Source: Clostridia bacterium
GTDB lineage: Bacteria > Bacillota > Clostridia > Oscillospirales > Acutalibacteraceae
NCBI GenBank assembly: GCA_017550625.1
Contig: JAFZOL010000048.1
Location: 1-52,115 of the forward strand
Length of the DNA: 52,115 nt
Reading direction: 5' to 3'
The position numbers and the translations under genes were made by a program. Shown here in pieces: positions 8,781 to 17,042 of this stretch (position 1 is its first letter; each line of letters begins with the position of its first letter). A model generated the notes under the pieces. The model was not told where the DNA came from, made no database searches, and saw only the letters and a list, made by a program, of their open reading frames with translations.

Positions 8781-9986
8781 ATGAAAAAGACTTTCCGGGC
8801 GATCCTGTCGCTGATCCTTTGCCTCACGCTTATCGCGGGCGTCGTATCGTTCGCGGCGGCTGAGGGCGACCCTCTCACCGCGCGGGCGTTCCGGTTCGGC
8901 AGCGACGGACGCTTTAAGATCCTGCACGTGACCGACACGCACCTGCACGAGGATAACGTGGAGGACTCCACGCGCCTCATCGCGCTCGCGTGCGACGCCG
9001 AGCAGCCCGATCTCGTGATGCTGACCGGCGACCTCGCGCCCGAGGATACGCTTGAAGCCACCGCCGCGCGCGTCGATCAGCTCATGCGGGTGTTCGAGAG
9101 CCGGGATATCCCGGTCGCGGTGGCGTTCGGCAACCACGACTCCGAAAACGGGGCCTACACGCGCGAACAGGTGATGGCGCTCTATAACGCCTATTCCTGC
9201 TCGGTGTCGGTCGACGACGGCGACCTTCTGAACGGCTGCGGCACCTACCGCGTCCCGCTAATGTCATCCGACGGCGAAAACCTCGTGTTCAACCTCTGGG
9301 TGTTCGACTCCGGCGATTACGACGGCGAGGGCCATTACGCCAACGTCGCCGAAGATCAGGTGGAATGGTACCGTGAAGCTTCCGCCGCGATCGAGCGCGA
9401 AGAAGGCAAAAAGATCTATTCGCTCGCGTTCCAGCACATCATCGTGCCCGAGATCTACGACGCCCTTGAGGAGCACGACTACTGGACCGCCTATTCCTAC
9501 GAGCACATCTATCACGAGGGCGAATATTACCGCTTCTCGAAGAAAAACACGAACTACGGCATGCTGTGCGAATATCCCTGCCCCGGCTATTACAACCACG
9601 GCCAGTTCGCCGCCATGGTCGGGCGCGGCGACGTGCTCGCGATGTTCACCGGCCACGACCACACCAACGCCTTCGGCGTGAAATATCAGGGCGTCGACAT
9701 CGTCAACTCCCTCTCCACGCGCTACAACGGCGACGCTTTTTCGACGCAGTACGGCTACCGGGTGATCGAGCTCGACGAGAACGCGCCCGACAAATACGAG
9801 ACCCGCGTGGTGCGCTGGTATGACTTCGTGAACCGGAAGGACGTGAAGGCGCTCTCCGCGGGCAGCGCGGACAAAAACCTGCTGGCGCAGATCCGCTTTC
9901 AGGGCTTCTTCCGCAAGTTCGCCACGAGCCTCGGCGTGCTGATCGTCAAGGTCACGACCGGCAGAACGGTCCGCTATCCGGACTGA
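8781..9986 (+). CDS. Secreted calcineurin-like metallophosphoesterase
   Basis: 401 residues. Members hydrolyse phosphate mono- or diesters with a two-metal centre; the substrate here is unknown. A clear signal peptide (about 1-25, ending near AAA-E) exports it. Metal-ligand motifs in order are HVTDTHLHED (D-x-H, about 48-56), LTGDLAPE (GD-x2), FGNHDSENG (GNHD), FQHIIVPE and a late GHDHTNAFGV. Fold and order resemble Clostridia phosphodiesterases of the purple-acid-phosphatase-like group. ATG 8781 (MKKTF) is preferred over ATG 8775 because GGAG lies 8 nt before the former and only 2 nt before the latter. A hairpin terminator follows directly, so it is monocistronic. Confidence 0.88.
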   Translation: MKKTFRAILSLILCLTLIAGVVSFAAAEGDPLTARAFRFGSDGRFKILHVTDTHLHEDNVEDSTRLIALACDAEQPDLVMLTGDLAPEDTLEATAARVDQLMRVFESRDIPVAVAFGNHDSENGAYTREQVMALYNAYSCSVSVDDGDLLNGCGTYRVPLMSSDGENLVFNLWVFDSGDYDGEGHYANVAEDQVEWYREASAAIEREEGKKIYSLAFQHIIVPEIYDALEEHDYWTAYSYEHIYHEGEYYRFSKKNTNYGMLCEYPCPGYYNHGQFAAMVGRGDVLAMFTGHDHTNAFGVKYQGVDIVNSLSTRYNGDAFSTQYGYRVIELDENAPDKYETRVVRWYDFVNRKDVKALSAGSADKNLLAQIRFQGFFRKFATSLGVLIVKVTTGRTVRYPD

Positions 9987-10001
9987 CAGGACGCAAAAAA
10001 C

Positions 10002-10034
10002 CGCCTCCGGGTTCGTCCCGGAGGCGTTCTTTTT
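10002..10034 (+). terminator. Bidirectional terminator between convergent genes
   Basis: Perfect 10-bp stem CGCCTCCGGG / CCCGGAGGCG (10002-10011, 10017-10026) with TTCTTTTT after it and an A-run before it. It serves the phosphoesterase and the converging YdcF-like gene. Confidence 0.9.
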
Positions 10035-10040
10035 ATCCGT

Positions 10041-10847
10041 TCAGCGCAGCAGCGTATCGTAAAGGATGCCGAAGAGCTCGCGCACGGTATAGGTCGGCAG
10101 CAGCACGATGGGCGAGGGGCCGTTGACCGCGTAATGCGTATATCCCAGCTTGTCCGCGATCATGCCGGCGCGGGTCTGGTGGAACTCGTTCGTCACGATC
10201 ACGAGGGTGTCGGGCAGGCCGTTTTCTTCGATCAGCGCCGCTGAAAAGCGCAGGTTCTCCTCTGTGGAGGTGGACGCGCCCTCGGTCAATATGCGCGCGG
10301 GGTCCACGCCGCGCTGAATAAGCCAGTCGCGCATGCAGTCCGCCTCGGCGATCGGCTCGTCGTCGCCCCGTCCGCCCGACACGACGCAGTTTACGTCTGG
10401 GTGGGCGGTCAGATAGTCGAGGGCGGCGATAAGGCGGCGGCTGAGGATCAGGCTCGGGTTGCCGCTCTTCTGCACCTTGCAGCCGAGCACCACCACGGTG
10501 ACGGGCGTGCTGTCCTCCGGCGGGGCGTTCATGGCGCCCTTGACCACAAAGCCGAACAGGACCCCGGCGAGCACCAGTCCCGCCGATAAAAGCGCGGCGA
10601 CGGCGGCGAAGACCCGCCTGCCCGCTTTCGTTTCTCTTATCTTTTTGATCTTCGCTTTTACCCGTCCCCAAAACAGTGTGACGAGAAACGCCCCGCCGAA
10701 CGCCAGCATGCCGGCGCCGTTGCCGATGTTGAGCACCCCGTAGATCGGCACGGGCAAAAAGAACCAGGTCCACATCACGCCGAACACAACCAGAAGGACG
10801 GCCCGGACGATCAGCCCGGCCCTGCTTTTGTCCGTTTTCATTCGCAT
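10041..10847 (-). CDS. YdcF-like DUF218 membrane protein
   Basis: 268 residues. About three hydrophobic segments (residues 10-32, 38-60 and 78-102) anchor a C-terminal DUF218 domain beginning TVVVLGCKV. Family motifs are visible: VSGGRGDDEPIAEADCM, a segment with EGASTSTEEN, and TNEFHQTRA. YdcF/SanA/ElyC relatives are implicated in envelope and peptidoglycan-precursor processes, and E. coli YdcF binds SAM, but the biochemical role of the domain is unsettled. The start follows a G-rich Shine-Dalgarno (AGGGGGAAG). The gene converges on the phosphoesterase and has a terminator upstream separating it from the DUF3048 gene. Confidence 0.88.
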   Translation of the reverse strand: MRMKTDKSRAGLIVRAVLLVVFGVMWTWFFLPVPIYGVLNIGNGAGMLAFGGAFLVTLFWGRVKAKIKKIRETKAGRRVFAAVAALLSAGLVLAGVLFGFVVKGAMNAPPEDSTPVTVVVLGCKVQKSGNPSLILSRRLIAALDYLTAHPDVNCVVSGGRGDDEPIAEADCMRDWLIQRGVDPARILTEGASTSTEENLRFSAALIEENGLPDTLVIVTNEFHQTRAGMIADKLGYTHYAVNGPSPIVLLPTYTVRELFGILYDTLLR

Positions 10848-10911
10848 GTCTCTTCCCCCTCTCCGCTGTCAGTATATACGGCCAACCTTAAGAATTTCTG
10901 CAAATTTCGTC

Positions 10912-10941
10912 AAAAAAGCCGGAAGGGGATCCTTCCGGCTT
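10912..10941 (-). terminator. Terminator after the DUF3048 gene
   Basis: Perfect 11-bp stem AAGCCGGAAGG / CCTTCCGGCTT (10916-10926, 10931-10941) followed on the minus strand by six Us. Confidence 0.9.
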
Positions 10942-10956
10942 GCACATAATCTCAAA

Positions 10957-12063
10957 TCAATAACTCGTCTTGCCCGCCTGCGTGCTGCGCACGAAGCCGA
11001 TATAGCTCCGCCCGGGGTTGAGCGTCAGGGGCTCGCCGTCGGACGTGAGAAGCTTCAGCGGGTCGGCGCCTTCGCCCTTTTCCCACTTGATTTCTTCATA
11101 CCGCCCGCCGCAGAAATAAAGGCCGCTGCCGCCGTTTTCGAGCAGCAGATCCTGATGGCCGGACGAGTCGTTGCGGCTCTGCATATCCACGTAGAGCACG
11201 ATCACGTTGTCGTAGACGCAGTTGACGCTGAATTCGTCGGTCATGGGCTTGCCGTTGATCGCGCGCAGATACGTGCCCGCCGCCGCGTCGTAGGTGAAAT
11301 CGTAGGTATACGCGCCCGAATACTCAAAGTGCACGCCCTGCGACTCGCCGCCGGCGAGGGTGCGCGGGGCTTCGGGTTTTGTGAACGAAAGGGGCGTGCG
11401 CTTTTCGGGGTCGGCTTCGGTGTCCACGCCGTAGTTCACGAGCTCGGTTCTGAGCTTGCTGCCCACGAGCACCAGCCGGTGCTCAAGCGCTACGTCGCGC
11501 GTGGAAGCGCGATAGGTGCAGGCACTGTGGGTCATCACGTCGAAATCCGAAAGGGCGCTGCCGTAGGTGCTGATCAGCGCGAGGCCTTCGGTGCTGCCGC
11601 CGCAGTGGACGAACACAAGGTCCCAGCCGCGGGCGAGCTCCACGATGTCGTGGCGGGCGGAGCGCACGGGCCCCACGTATTCCGGCACGGTGCTCGAATC
11701 GGCGTAGATCCAAAGCATGCGCGAAATGCCGCCCTCGACCTCGTATTCCATGATGATATCGGGCGAGTTCATGCCCCACTGCGGGCGCGCGGCGGGGTGG
11801 TTCTCCACCACGATGGCCACGGCCTTTTGGGCGAGCGCCTCGGCGCTGTAGCCCGCTTCGCCCGTAAGAGGATTGAAGATCCTGTCGTCGGCGGGTTGGG
11901 TCGGCACGGGCTGGCCGTTCGCGTCCGTTTCGGCTTGTTCGCTGCTGCCGGGCTCGGTGATGATCTCGGCACTCTCTTCCTCTTCGCCGCCGCAGCCGAA
12001 CAGCGCCAGCGCGAACGTGAGCGCAAGCATCAGCGCGAGCAGCTTTTTGCAGGTGTGTTTCAT
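10957..12063 (-). CDS. DUF3048 (YerB-like) lipoprotein
   Basis: 368 residues. The signal peptide ends ALFGC (lipid Cys 24), followed by an acidic Glu/Ser-rich linker. The DUF3048 N-terminal domain shows its family features: NPLTG, AIVVENHPAARPQWGM, DIIMEYEVEGGISRML and YVGPVRSARHDIVELA. The C-terminal half (FEYSGAYTYDFTYD, GKPMTDEFSVNCVYDNVIVLYVDM) matches the second half of the family. Relatives such as B. subtilis YerB are surface lipoproteins of unknown activity. It has its own promoter (12102-12130) and terminator, so it is monocistronic. Confidence 0.92.
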   Translation of the reverse strand: MKHTCKKLLALMLALTFALALFGCGGEEEESAEIITEPGSSEQAETDANGQPVPTQPADDRIFNPLTGEAGYSAEALAQKAVAIVVENHPAARPQWGMNSPDIIMEYEVEGGISRMLWIYADSSTVPEYVGPVRSARHDIVELARGWDLVFVHCGGSTEGLALISTYGSALSDFDVMTHSACTYRASTRDVALEHRLVLVGSKLRTELVNYGVDTEADPEKRTPLSFTKPEAPRTLAGGESQGVHFEYSGAYTYDFTYDAAAGTYLRAINGKPMTDEFSVNCVYDNVIVLYVDMQSRNDSSGHQDLLLENGGSGLYFCGGRYEEIKWEKGEGADPLKLLTSDGEPLTLNPGRSYIGFVRSTQAGKTSY

Positions 12064-12101
12064 AGGATCGTCTCCTGTCGATTTGAGTTGTTTCAGGTTC
12101 G

Positions 12102-12130
12102 ATTATAGCACCCCGCCGCCGAAAATGCAA
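12102..12130 (-). promoter_or_regulatory. Promoter of the DUF3048 gene
   Basis: Minus strand TTGCAT (12130-12125), 17-nt spacer, TATAAT (12107-12102); start codon about 39 nt downstream. Confidence 0.8.
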
Positions 12131-12153
12131 GAGCCGTGCGGCGGGGGATGGGC

Positions 12154-12810
12154 TTAGTTGTAGCGGGCGTGGCGCTCCCACGCGAAATCCCGCGCCGAGA
12201 GCGTCGTTTCGCCCCTGAGCGCCGCCGCCGTCTCTTTTTCGAGGACGGGCAGGCTCTCGGCGATGAACGCCGCCATCATCTCTTCGGTGATCCACACGGG
12301 GTCGCCGGGTTCGTTGTCGATAAGGTCCGCCCGCAGCTCCGCGATCATGCCCTCGGCGTCGAGCGGCACGCGGGCGTTGAGCGGCAGGGAACGGAAATCC
12401 GGGGGCAGGATGAGCTCGTCCCGCAGGTCGTAGCGGTCGCTCAGCCGCCGGTTGAGGATGTGATAGTCGCGGTACAAAAGCCGCAATTCATCGTCGTTTC
12501 GCGGGGTGAAGCGGTTTTGGTACGTTTCGTGGATGAGCCGCCGGTGCAGGTCGTCCTCCACAAGGTGCAGGTAATAGCCGAGATACAGGGGATCGGACCG
12601 CACTTCGCGCGGGAATTCTTTCGCGAACGCGCCGAAATCGAACCACACGAGGTTCCCCTCGCGCATCGTGTAATGCGTCAGGTCCCGCTCGTCCTTTTCG
12701 GTATAGGCGTCGGGCAATAAGCTCCCGAGCAGAAAGCGCGCGCGGTCGGCGGGCTCCAGTCCGCCCGCGATGAGCGAGGCGAAGGCGTAATGCACGATCC
12801 TCTGCGCCAT
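12154..12810 (-). CDS. Putative metal-dependent hydrolase, phospholipase C-like fold
   Basis: 218 residues, no signal peptide. His/Asp positions recall the zinc-dependent phospholipase C / S1-P1 nuclease family: RIVHYAFA near the N-terminus, GSLLPDAY, THYTMREGN, then YYLHLVEDDLHRR, where the HLxxD pattern would complete a metal site. Clostridia carry many uncharacterised proteins of this outline. ATG 12810 follows AAAGGGGG at good spacing; an upstream in-frame start would lie inside the promoter. Its promoter stands back to back with that of the Nudix operon. Substrate and true metal dependence are unknown; the assignment rests on motif pattern only. Confidence 0.6.
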   Translation of the reverse strand: MAQRIVHYAFASLIAGGLEPADRARFLLGSLLPDAYTEKDERDLTHYTMREGNLVWFDFGAFAKEFPREVRSDPLYLGYYLHLVEDDLHRRLIHETYQNRFTPRNDDELRLLYRDYHILNRRLSDRYDLRDELILPPDFRSLPLNARVPLDAEGMIAELRADLIDNEPGDPVWITEEMMAAFIAESLPVLEKETAAALRGETTLSARDFAWERHARYN

Positions 12811-12835
12811 GGCTATGCCCCCTTTCGTTTTTCTC

Positions 12836-12864
12836 AGCATACCACGCCCGGCGCGAAAATGCAA
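12836..12864 (-). promoter_or_regulatory. Promoter of the phospholipase C-like gene
   Basis: Minus strand TTGCAT (12864-12859), 17-nt spacer, TATGCT (12841-12836). Confidence 0.7.
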
Positions 12865-12900
12865 GCCCCCGCATTTTTTGCGCGAAATGCGGCTTTGCTC

Positions 12901-12929
12901 TTGTTCCGGGCGGCGGGGTGTGCTACAAT
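12901..12929 (+). promoter_or_regulatory. Promoter of the DUF402-Nudix / sirtuin / permease operon
   Basis: TTGTTC (12901-12906), 17-nt spacer, TACAAT (12924-12929) with an upstream TGC. It rules out an in-frame ATG at 12918 as translation start, since that would precede the transcript. Confidence 0.75.
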
Positions 12930-12956
12930 AACGAAAGAAGAAAGGGGGCGGTTCCC

Positions 12957-13895
12957 TTGAAATACAGGACCATGCGCCGCGATACCTGGCGCAGGGCGGT
13001 CAAACGCCGCACGGCAGGACGCGCGATCGAACGCAACGGCCTTCGCGGGCGCGAGAGCGTGATCGTGATCGACGAAGCCTCGGCGCCATTGATCGTCGGC
13101 ACGCCGGACGGCAAAAAGCTATGCGTGGCGGACAAGGGGTACGTTTGGTACCAGCGGGCGTTCGAGGGCGAAGAGACGTGGCTCACGGCAGCCTTCGACG
13201 AAAAGGGCGTGCTTTTGCAGCTCTATTTCGACGTCACGGCGGGCAACGAGTTTGTTGATCCCGACGACCCCGGCTTCCGCGACCTGTATCTCGACGTGAT
13301 TTTGACCCCCGGCCACGGGATCGGCGTGCTCGACCGCGACGAGCTCGACGAGGCGCTGAGGACCGGCGACGTGACGAAGGCCGAATACGACCGCGTGCTC
13401 GAGGTCGGGCGCGAGACCGTTGAGATGCTCGAACGTCACGGCAAAGCCCTCTGCCGCGAGGTGACCGCCGCCGCCATGGAGCTCGTCGAATCGATGAACC
13501 CGCGCGCGGACGTGGTGGCGGCGCTCATTTGGGACGGCGATCGCTTTCTGATCTGCCGCCGCCCGGCGCACAAGGCGCGGGCGCTGCTATGGGAGTTCGT
13601 GGGCGGAAAGGTGGAGAAAGGCGAGACGAAAGAAGAGGCCTTGCGGCGCGAGTGCCGCGAGGAGCTCGATATCGACCTTGCCGTGGGAACCGTTTTCTGC
13701 GAGGTGACGCACGTCTATCCGGACCTGACCGTCCGCCTCACGCTCTTTAACGCTTCCATTTCGGGCGGCGAGATCAGGCTGCTCGAACACGTGGACGCGA
13801 AATGGATCACGCCCGCCGAGATCGGGGAGTATGAATTCTGCCCCGCGGACAGAGAGATCCTCATTAAGCTCGCCGAAGGCGAAAAAGGAGAATGA
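12957..13895 (+). CDS. DUF402 - Nudix hydrolase fusion protein
   Basis: 312 residues from TTG 12957. The N-terminal half matches DUF402, with YFDVTAGN (about 90-97) and DLYLDVILTP (about 109-118), a fold found in nucleoside-diphosphate phosphatases and RNase-associated proteins. After a helical linker, a MutT-like domain starts near DVVAALIWDGDRFLICRRP and carries the Nudix box GKVEKGE...REC-x-EEL (217-239) with all catalytic Glu residues. Nudix enzymes cleave nucleoside diphosphates linked to X, such as 8-oxo-dGTP or ADP-ribose. TTG is preferred because AAAGGGGG lies 8 nt upstream and the promoter at 12901-12929 excludes the ATG at 12918. The stop is 2 nt before the sirtuin ATG. Two hydrolases in one chain next to a sirtuin suggest nucleotide clean-up; the substrate is not determined. 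Confidence 0.85.
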   Translation: MKYRTMRRDTWRRAVKRRTAGRAIERNGLRGRESVIVIDEASAPLIVGTPDGKKLCVADKGYVWYQRAFEGEETWLTAAFDEKGVLLQLYFDVTAGNEFVDPDDPGFRDLYLDVILTPGHGIGVLDRDELDEALRTGDVTKAEYDRVLEVGRETVEMLERHGKALCREVTAAAMELVESMNPRADVVAALIWDGDRFLICRRPAHKARALLWEFVGGKVEKGETKEEALRRECREELDIDLAVGTVFCEVTHVYPDLTVRLTLFNASISGGEIRLLEHVDAKWITPAEIGEYEFCPADREILIKLAEGEKGE

Positions 13896-13897
13896 AC

Positions 13898-14608
13898 ATG
13901 GATAATATCGAGAAATTCCGTCGGCTTCTGGACGAGAGCGCGCGCGTGGTGTTCATGACCGGCGCGGGCATCTCCACCGCCAGCGGCCTTGCCGATTTCA
14001 GGGGCAAGGAGGGGCTCGAGAAGCGCAAGAGCCCCGTGCCTTACGAGACCCTGCTCTCGATCGATTTTTTCGAGCGGGACCCCGCGACGTTCTATAAGTT
14101 TTATAAGGATTTCCTGATCGTGGGCGACGCGAAGCCCAACGTCGCGCACAAAAAGATCGCTTCTCTCGGCGGCAAGGTGACGGCGGTGGTCACGCAGAAC
14201 ATCGACGGCCTGCACCAGCTCGGCGGCAGCGAGAACGTGATCGAGGTGCACGGCACCACCAAAACCTATTCGTGCGTGCGCTGCGGCAAAAGCTATCCCG
14301 AAGCCTACGTGAAGGCTTCATCCGGCGTACCGCGGTGCGGCTGCGGCGCGGTTTTGCGCCCCGACATCGTGTTCTACGGCGAGATGCTCGATGACGAAAA
14401 GGTCACCGAGGCCGTGCGGGCGATCCGGGGCTGTGACCTGCTGGTCGTGGTCGGCTCGTCGCTCGTGGTGTATCCGGCGGCGGGGCTCGTGCGCTACCGC
14501 CCCAAAAACGCGAAGCTCGTGATCGTCAACTTCGACCCCACGCCCTACGATTACGAGGCGGATATTGTGCTCCACGACGACATCTCAAAGGTGTTCGAGG
14601 CGCTGTAA
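13898..14608 (+). CDS. NAD-dependent protein deacylase (sirtuin, Sir2 family)
   Basis: 236 residues. Sirtuins remove acyl groups from lysines using NAD+, releasing nicotinamide and O-acyl-ADP-ribose. Visible features are the NAD motif GAGIS (22-26) with GLADFRG, TQNIDGLH (99-106), the catalytic His in EVHGT (H118), and a four-Cys zinc site (C126, C129, C147, C149). The last pair is C-x-C rather than the usual C-x2-C. FYGEML and VVGSSLVVYPAAGL complete the Rossmann side. ATG 13898 is chosen because GGAG sits 7 nt before it; the ATG at 13892 is too close. Cytosolic, second gene of the Nudix-sirtuin-permease operon. Confidence 0.95.
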   Translation: MDNIEKFRRLLDESARVVFMTGAGISTASGLADFRGKEGLEKRKSPVPYETLLSIDFFERDPATFYKFYKDFLIVGDAKPNVAHKKIASLGGKVTAVVTQNIDGLHQLGGSENVIEVHGTTKTYSCVRCGKSYPEAYVKASSGVPRCGCGAVLRPDIVFYGEMLDDEKVTEAVRAIRGCDLLVVVGSSLVVYPAAGLVRYRPKNAKLVIVNFDPTPYDYEADIVLHDDISKVFEAL

Positions 14609-14611
14609 ACG

Positions 14612-15757
14612 ATGAAGCGGATCTTATCTTTTCTCAAAAACGAGCCGATGCTGCCCCTCGCCCTCGCGGCGGCGGCCCTGTCGTTCCTGCTCACGCCGCC
14701 CTCGAAGGATCTCTTCACGGCCGTGGACTGGCGCACGCTCGGATCGCTGTTCATGATGCTCACGGTTCTGGAGGGCTTCAAGAAGGAGAACATCTTCCGG
14801 CCCGTGCTGCGCCTCGCGGGGCGCCTCGGCACGCAGGCGGGGCTGAGCCTGTTTCTCGTGTTCGGCGTGTTCTTCACGTCGATGTTCGTCACGAACGACG
14901 TCTCGCTCATCATCTTCGTGCCCCTCACGGTCATTTTGTTCCGGGCGGGCGGCAAGGAGAAATACCTGCTGCCCATCCTCGCGATGGAAAACATCGCCGC
15001 GGTGCGGGGCAGCCTGCTCACGCCCTTCGGCAGCCCGCAGAACCTGTTCATCTTCGGGCAGTCGGGCGTGTCGGCGGGGCGGTTCGTGGCGTTCATGAGC
15101 CCCATCTGGGGCATCTCGGGCGTGCTGCTCGTTTGCTTCGTGCTGTTTTTATACCGCAAAGACGTCAAAGAGCGCGCGAACGTGGACGGAGAGTCTGTCG
15201 GCGGGGAATGGGACCCGAAGCGCCGGGTGCTCCGGATCGCCTATCTCATCCTGTTCGCCGCGGTGCTCACGTCCATCGTGACGAGAACGCAGTATTGGTA
15301 CGTCTTCGTCGCCGTCGTGCTCGCCGCTGTGCTTGTTTGCGACCGCAAGCTCCTTCTGAAAACGGACTGGGTGCTGCTCGTCACGTTTTTATGCTTTTTC
15401 GTGTTCTCGTCGAACGTCGCGTCGAACGCGGCGGTGGCGGCGTTTCTCAAAAACGCCCTCGCGGGGCGCGAATATGCCGGCAGCATCATCCTCAGCCAGT
15501 TCATCTCGAACGTGCCGGCGGCCATCGTGCTCTATCCCTTCGCCGAAAACCGCGGCGCTTTGCTCTACGGCCTCGATTCCGCGGGCCTCGTGAGCCTCAT
15601 CGGCAGTTTGGCGTCGGTGATCAACTACCGCATCTACGTGCGCGAATACCCCGGCCGGGGCGGACAGTTCATCAAGGTGTTCACCCTCGTGTCGCTGGCG
15701 TTTTTCGCGTTCGTGGTGCTGCCGGGGTATTTCATCAGCCGGGCGCTGACGCTGTAA
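14612..15757 (+). CDS. SLC13 / ArsB-like anion permease
   Basis: 381 residues, about ten hydrophobic segments. The family hallmarks are TNDVSLIIFVPL (TND at 94-96) in the first half and GSLLTPFGSPQNL (about 133-145) before a helical break; both occur in the ion-transporter superfamily that includes ArsB, NhaD and SLC13 dicarboxylate carriers. The second half has SNVASNAAVAAFL and FISNVPAAIVLYPF, the pseudo-symmetric repeat of the same motifs. The start codon is 3 nt after the sirtuin stop with only a weak ribosome binding site, so translation is probably coupled. Substrate cannot be told; no arsenic or sodium-related gene is near. Confidence 0.88.
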   Translation: MKRILSFLKNEPMLPLALAAAALSFLLTPPSKDLFTAVDWRTLGSLFMMLTVLEGFKKENIFRPVLRLAGRLGTQAGLSLFLVFGVFFTSMFVTNDVSLIIFVPLTVILFRAGGKEKYLLPILAMENIAAVRGSLLTPFGSPQNLFIFGQSGVSAGRFVAFMSPIWGISGVLLVCFVLFLYRKDVKERANVDGESVGGEWDPKRRVLRIAYLILFAAVLTSIVTRTQYWYVFVAVVLAAVLVCDRKLLLKTDWVLLVTFLCFFVFSSNVASNAAVAAFLKNALAGREYAGSIILSQFISNVPAAIVLYPFAENRGALLYGLDSAGLVSLIGSLASVINYRIYVREYPGRGGQFIKVFTLVSLAFFAFVVLPGYFISRALTL

Positions 15758-15773
15758 TTCGCGTTTTTTGCCC

Positions 15774-15802
15774 TTGTTTTTCGTTTATCTGGGTGGTATA
15801 AT
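15774..15802 (+). promoter_or_regulatory. Promoter of the I42-like gene
   Basis: TTGTTT (15774-15779), 17-nt spacer, TATAAT (15797-15802); ATG 36 nt downstream. Confidence 0.75.
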
Positions 15803-15837
15803 CAAATTGCAAATCCCATAAGAAAGGAGTCGTTTTT

Positions 15838-16260
15838 ATGACGGCGTTTTTTCAGAAACTCATCGCGTTTTTCATGTCGGTGCTCGCGTTTTTCGGCATC
15901 GGCAAAACGAATACGGCCGACGTGCCGAAGGACGGGTATAAGGCCGAGGGCAAGACCGTTGTGATCTGCCTGTCGTCGAACCCCTCCACCGGCTACGGCT
16001 GGCAGACCGAAATCGAGGGCGACAGCGTCCTGCTCACCGCTTCCCGCTACGAAGAGCGTGAGACCCCCGGCGACGTGGCGGTCGCGGGCGCGGGCGGCTG
16101 GGAATACTTCACCTTCACCGCGGTGAAGGCGGGCGAAGCCACGCTCACGTTCAAGTATCTGCGCAGCTGGGAAAACGAGCCCCCGATCAAAACGGTCACG
16201 GCCGTGGTGCGCGTTGACGACAGCCTCAACGTCACCGTCGTGTCGTTCACCGGCGTATAA
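15838..16260 (+). CDS. Chagasin-like (MEROPS I42) cysteine protease inhibitor
   Basis: 140 residues. An N-terminal hydrophobic segment (3-20) looks like a signal peptide or anchor. The mature part shows the three inhibitory loops of the family: SNPSTGYGW (47-55), GAGGWEYFTF (about 83-92) with the following AGEATLTF strand, and LRSWENEPP (about 108-116, equivalent to RPWE). Chagasins block papain-like proteases by wedging these loops into the active site. In bacteria they may protect the envelope against own or foreign proteases. It has its own promoter and a hairpin terminator, but the following genes may be read through. Confidence 0.9.
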   Translation: MTAFFQKLIAFFMSVLAFFGIGKTNTADVPKDGYKAEGKTVVICLSSNPSTGYGWQTEIEGDSVLLTASRYEERETPGDVAVAGAGGWEYFTFTAVKAGEATLTFKYLRSWENEPPIKTVTAVVRVDDSLNVTVVSFTGV

Positions 16261-16271
16261 TTTTAGCCTGA

Positions 16272-16294
16272 TCGCGCCTCCGAGGCGCGATTTT
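16272..16294 (+). terminator. Terminator after the I42-like gene
   Basis: TCGCGCC-TCCGA-GGCGCGA hairpin followed by TTTT. The U-run is short, so partial read-through into the YhhN gene is possible; no separate promoter is obvious for it. Confidence 0.7.
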
Positions 16295-16326
16295 GCGTTC
16301 CCCTGCAACGGAAAGGAGTGTTTTTC

Positions 16327-16998
16327 TTGGACGTCCTCAAATACGTGTTCCTCGCCCTGTTCGTGATCGTTTCGGGCGTGCACCTCTACCACAGCTGGAC
16401 CGACGAGCCCAAAAAGCGGGCGATGACGAAGCCGTTTCTGCTCTTGCTGCTCATCGGCTTCTACTGCTTCTCGGCATGGCCTGAGATCTCGCTCGTGCTG
16501 CTGTTCGCCCTGATCACGAGCTGGCTCGGCGACGTGCTGCTGATCCCGAGCGGCACGCCGTGGTTCATCTCGGGCGGCATCAGCTTTCTTATAAGCCATA
16601 TCCTCTTCATCTTCGTCTACCTGCCGAAGGTCGGCTTTCAGACGTGGTATTTGTGGGTCCTCATCCCGGCGGCGATCTTATATTACGGCATCTCCGTCAA
16701 GGTGACGCTCACGCTCAAAGAAAAGCTGCCGAAGATGATGCTCGCGCCGATGATCTTATATCTCCTCGCGAACTCCACGATGAATCTGTTCGCGCTGGCG
16801 CAGCTGCTGACGCTCAAGAACCTCGGCGCGGCGATCGCCTATGTCGGCGCGGTGATGTTCTTCACGTCCGACTGCACGCTGTATCTCGTGCGCTATCACA
16901 AGAACGAAAACCTCATCCCCAAAAAGCATTTTACCGTCATGCTCACCTATCTGCTCGGCGAAGCGCTGATCACGATCGGCATGCTGCTGATCGGCTGA
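16327..16998 (+). CDS. YhhN / TMEM86 family membrane protein
   Basis: 223 residues, mostly hydrophobic, seven or eight predicted transmembrane helices. Family-typical polar residues lie inside helices: LGDVLLIPS, then FISGGISFLISHILFIFVY with a buried His. The animal relatives TMEM86A/B are lysoplasmalogenases that cleave the vinyl-ether bond of lysoplasmalogens; bacterial homologues are little studied, though many anaerobic Clostridia do make plasmalogens. TTG 16327 is chosen because AAAGGAG ends 8 nt before it; an earlier GTG overlaps that ribosome binding site. The next gene is a lipid kinase, which fits a lipid theme. Confidence 0.8.
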   Translation: MDVLKYVFLALFVIVSGVHLYHSWTDEPKKRAMTKPFLLLLLIGFYCFSAWPEISLVLLFALITSWLGDVLLIPSGTPWFISGGISFLISHILFIFVYLPKVGFQTWYLWVLIPAAILYYGISVKVTLTLKEKLPKMMLAPMILYLLANSTMNLFALAQLLTLKNLGAAIAYVGAVMFFTSDCTLYLVRYHKNENLIPKKHFTVMLTYLLGEALITIGMLLIG

Positions 16999-17042
16999 GG
17001 CCGTGACGGACCCGATACGCAAATAACGAAAGGAGAAAATGT

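Noticed and set aside
12918-12956. N-terminal extension of the Nudix fusion from ATG 12918
   Set aside because: That ATG lies ahead of the -10 box at 12924-12929, so it would not be transcribed from the visible promoter; TTG 12957 has a proper ribosome binding site.
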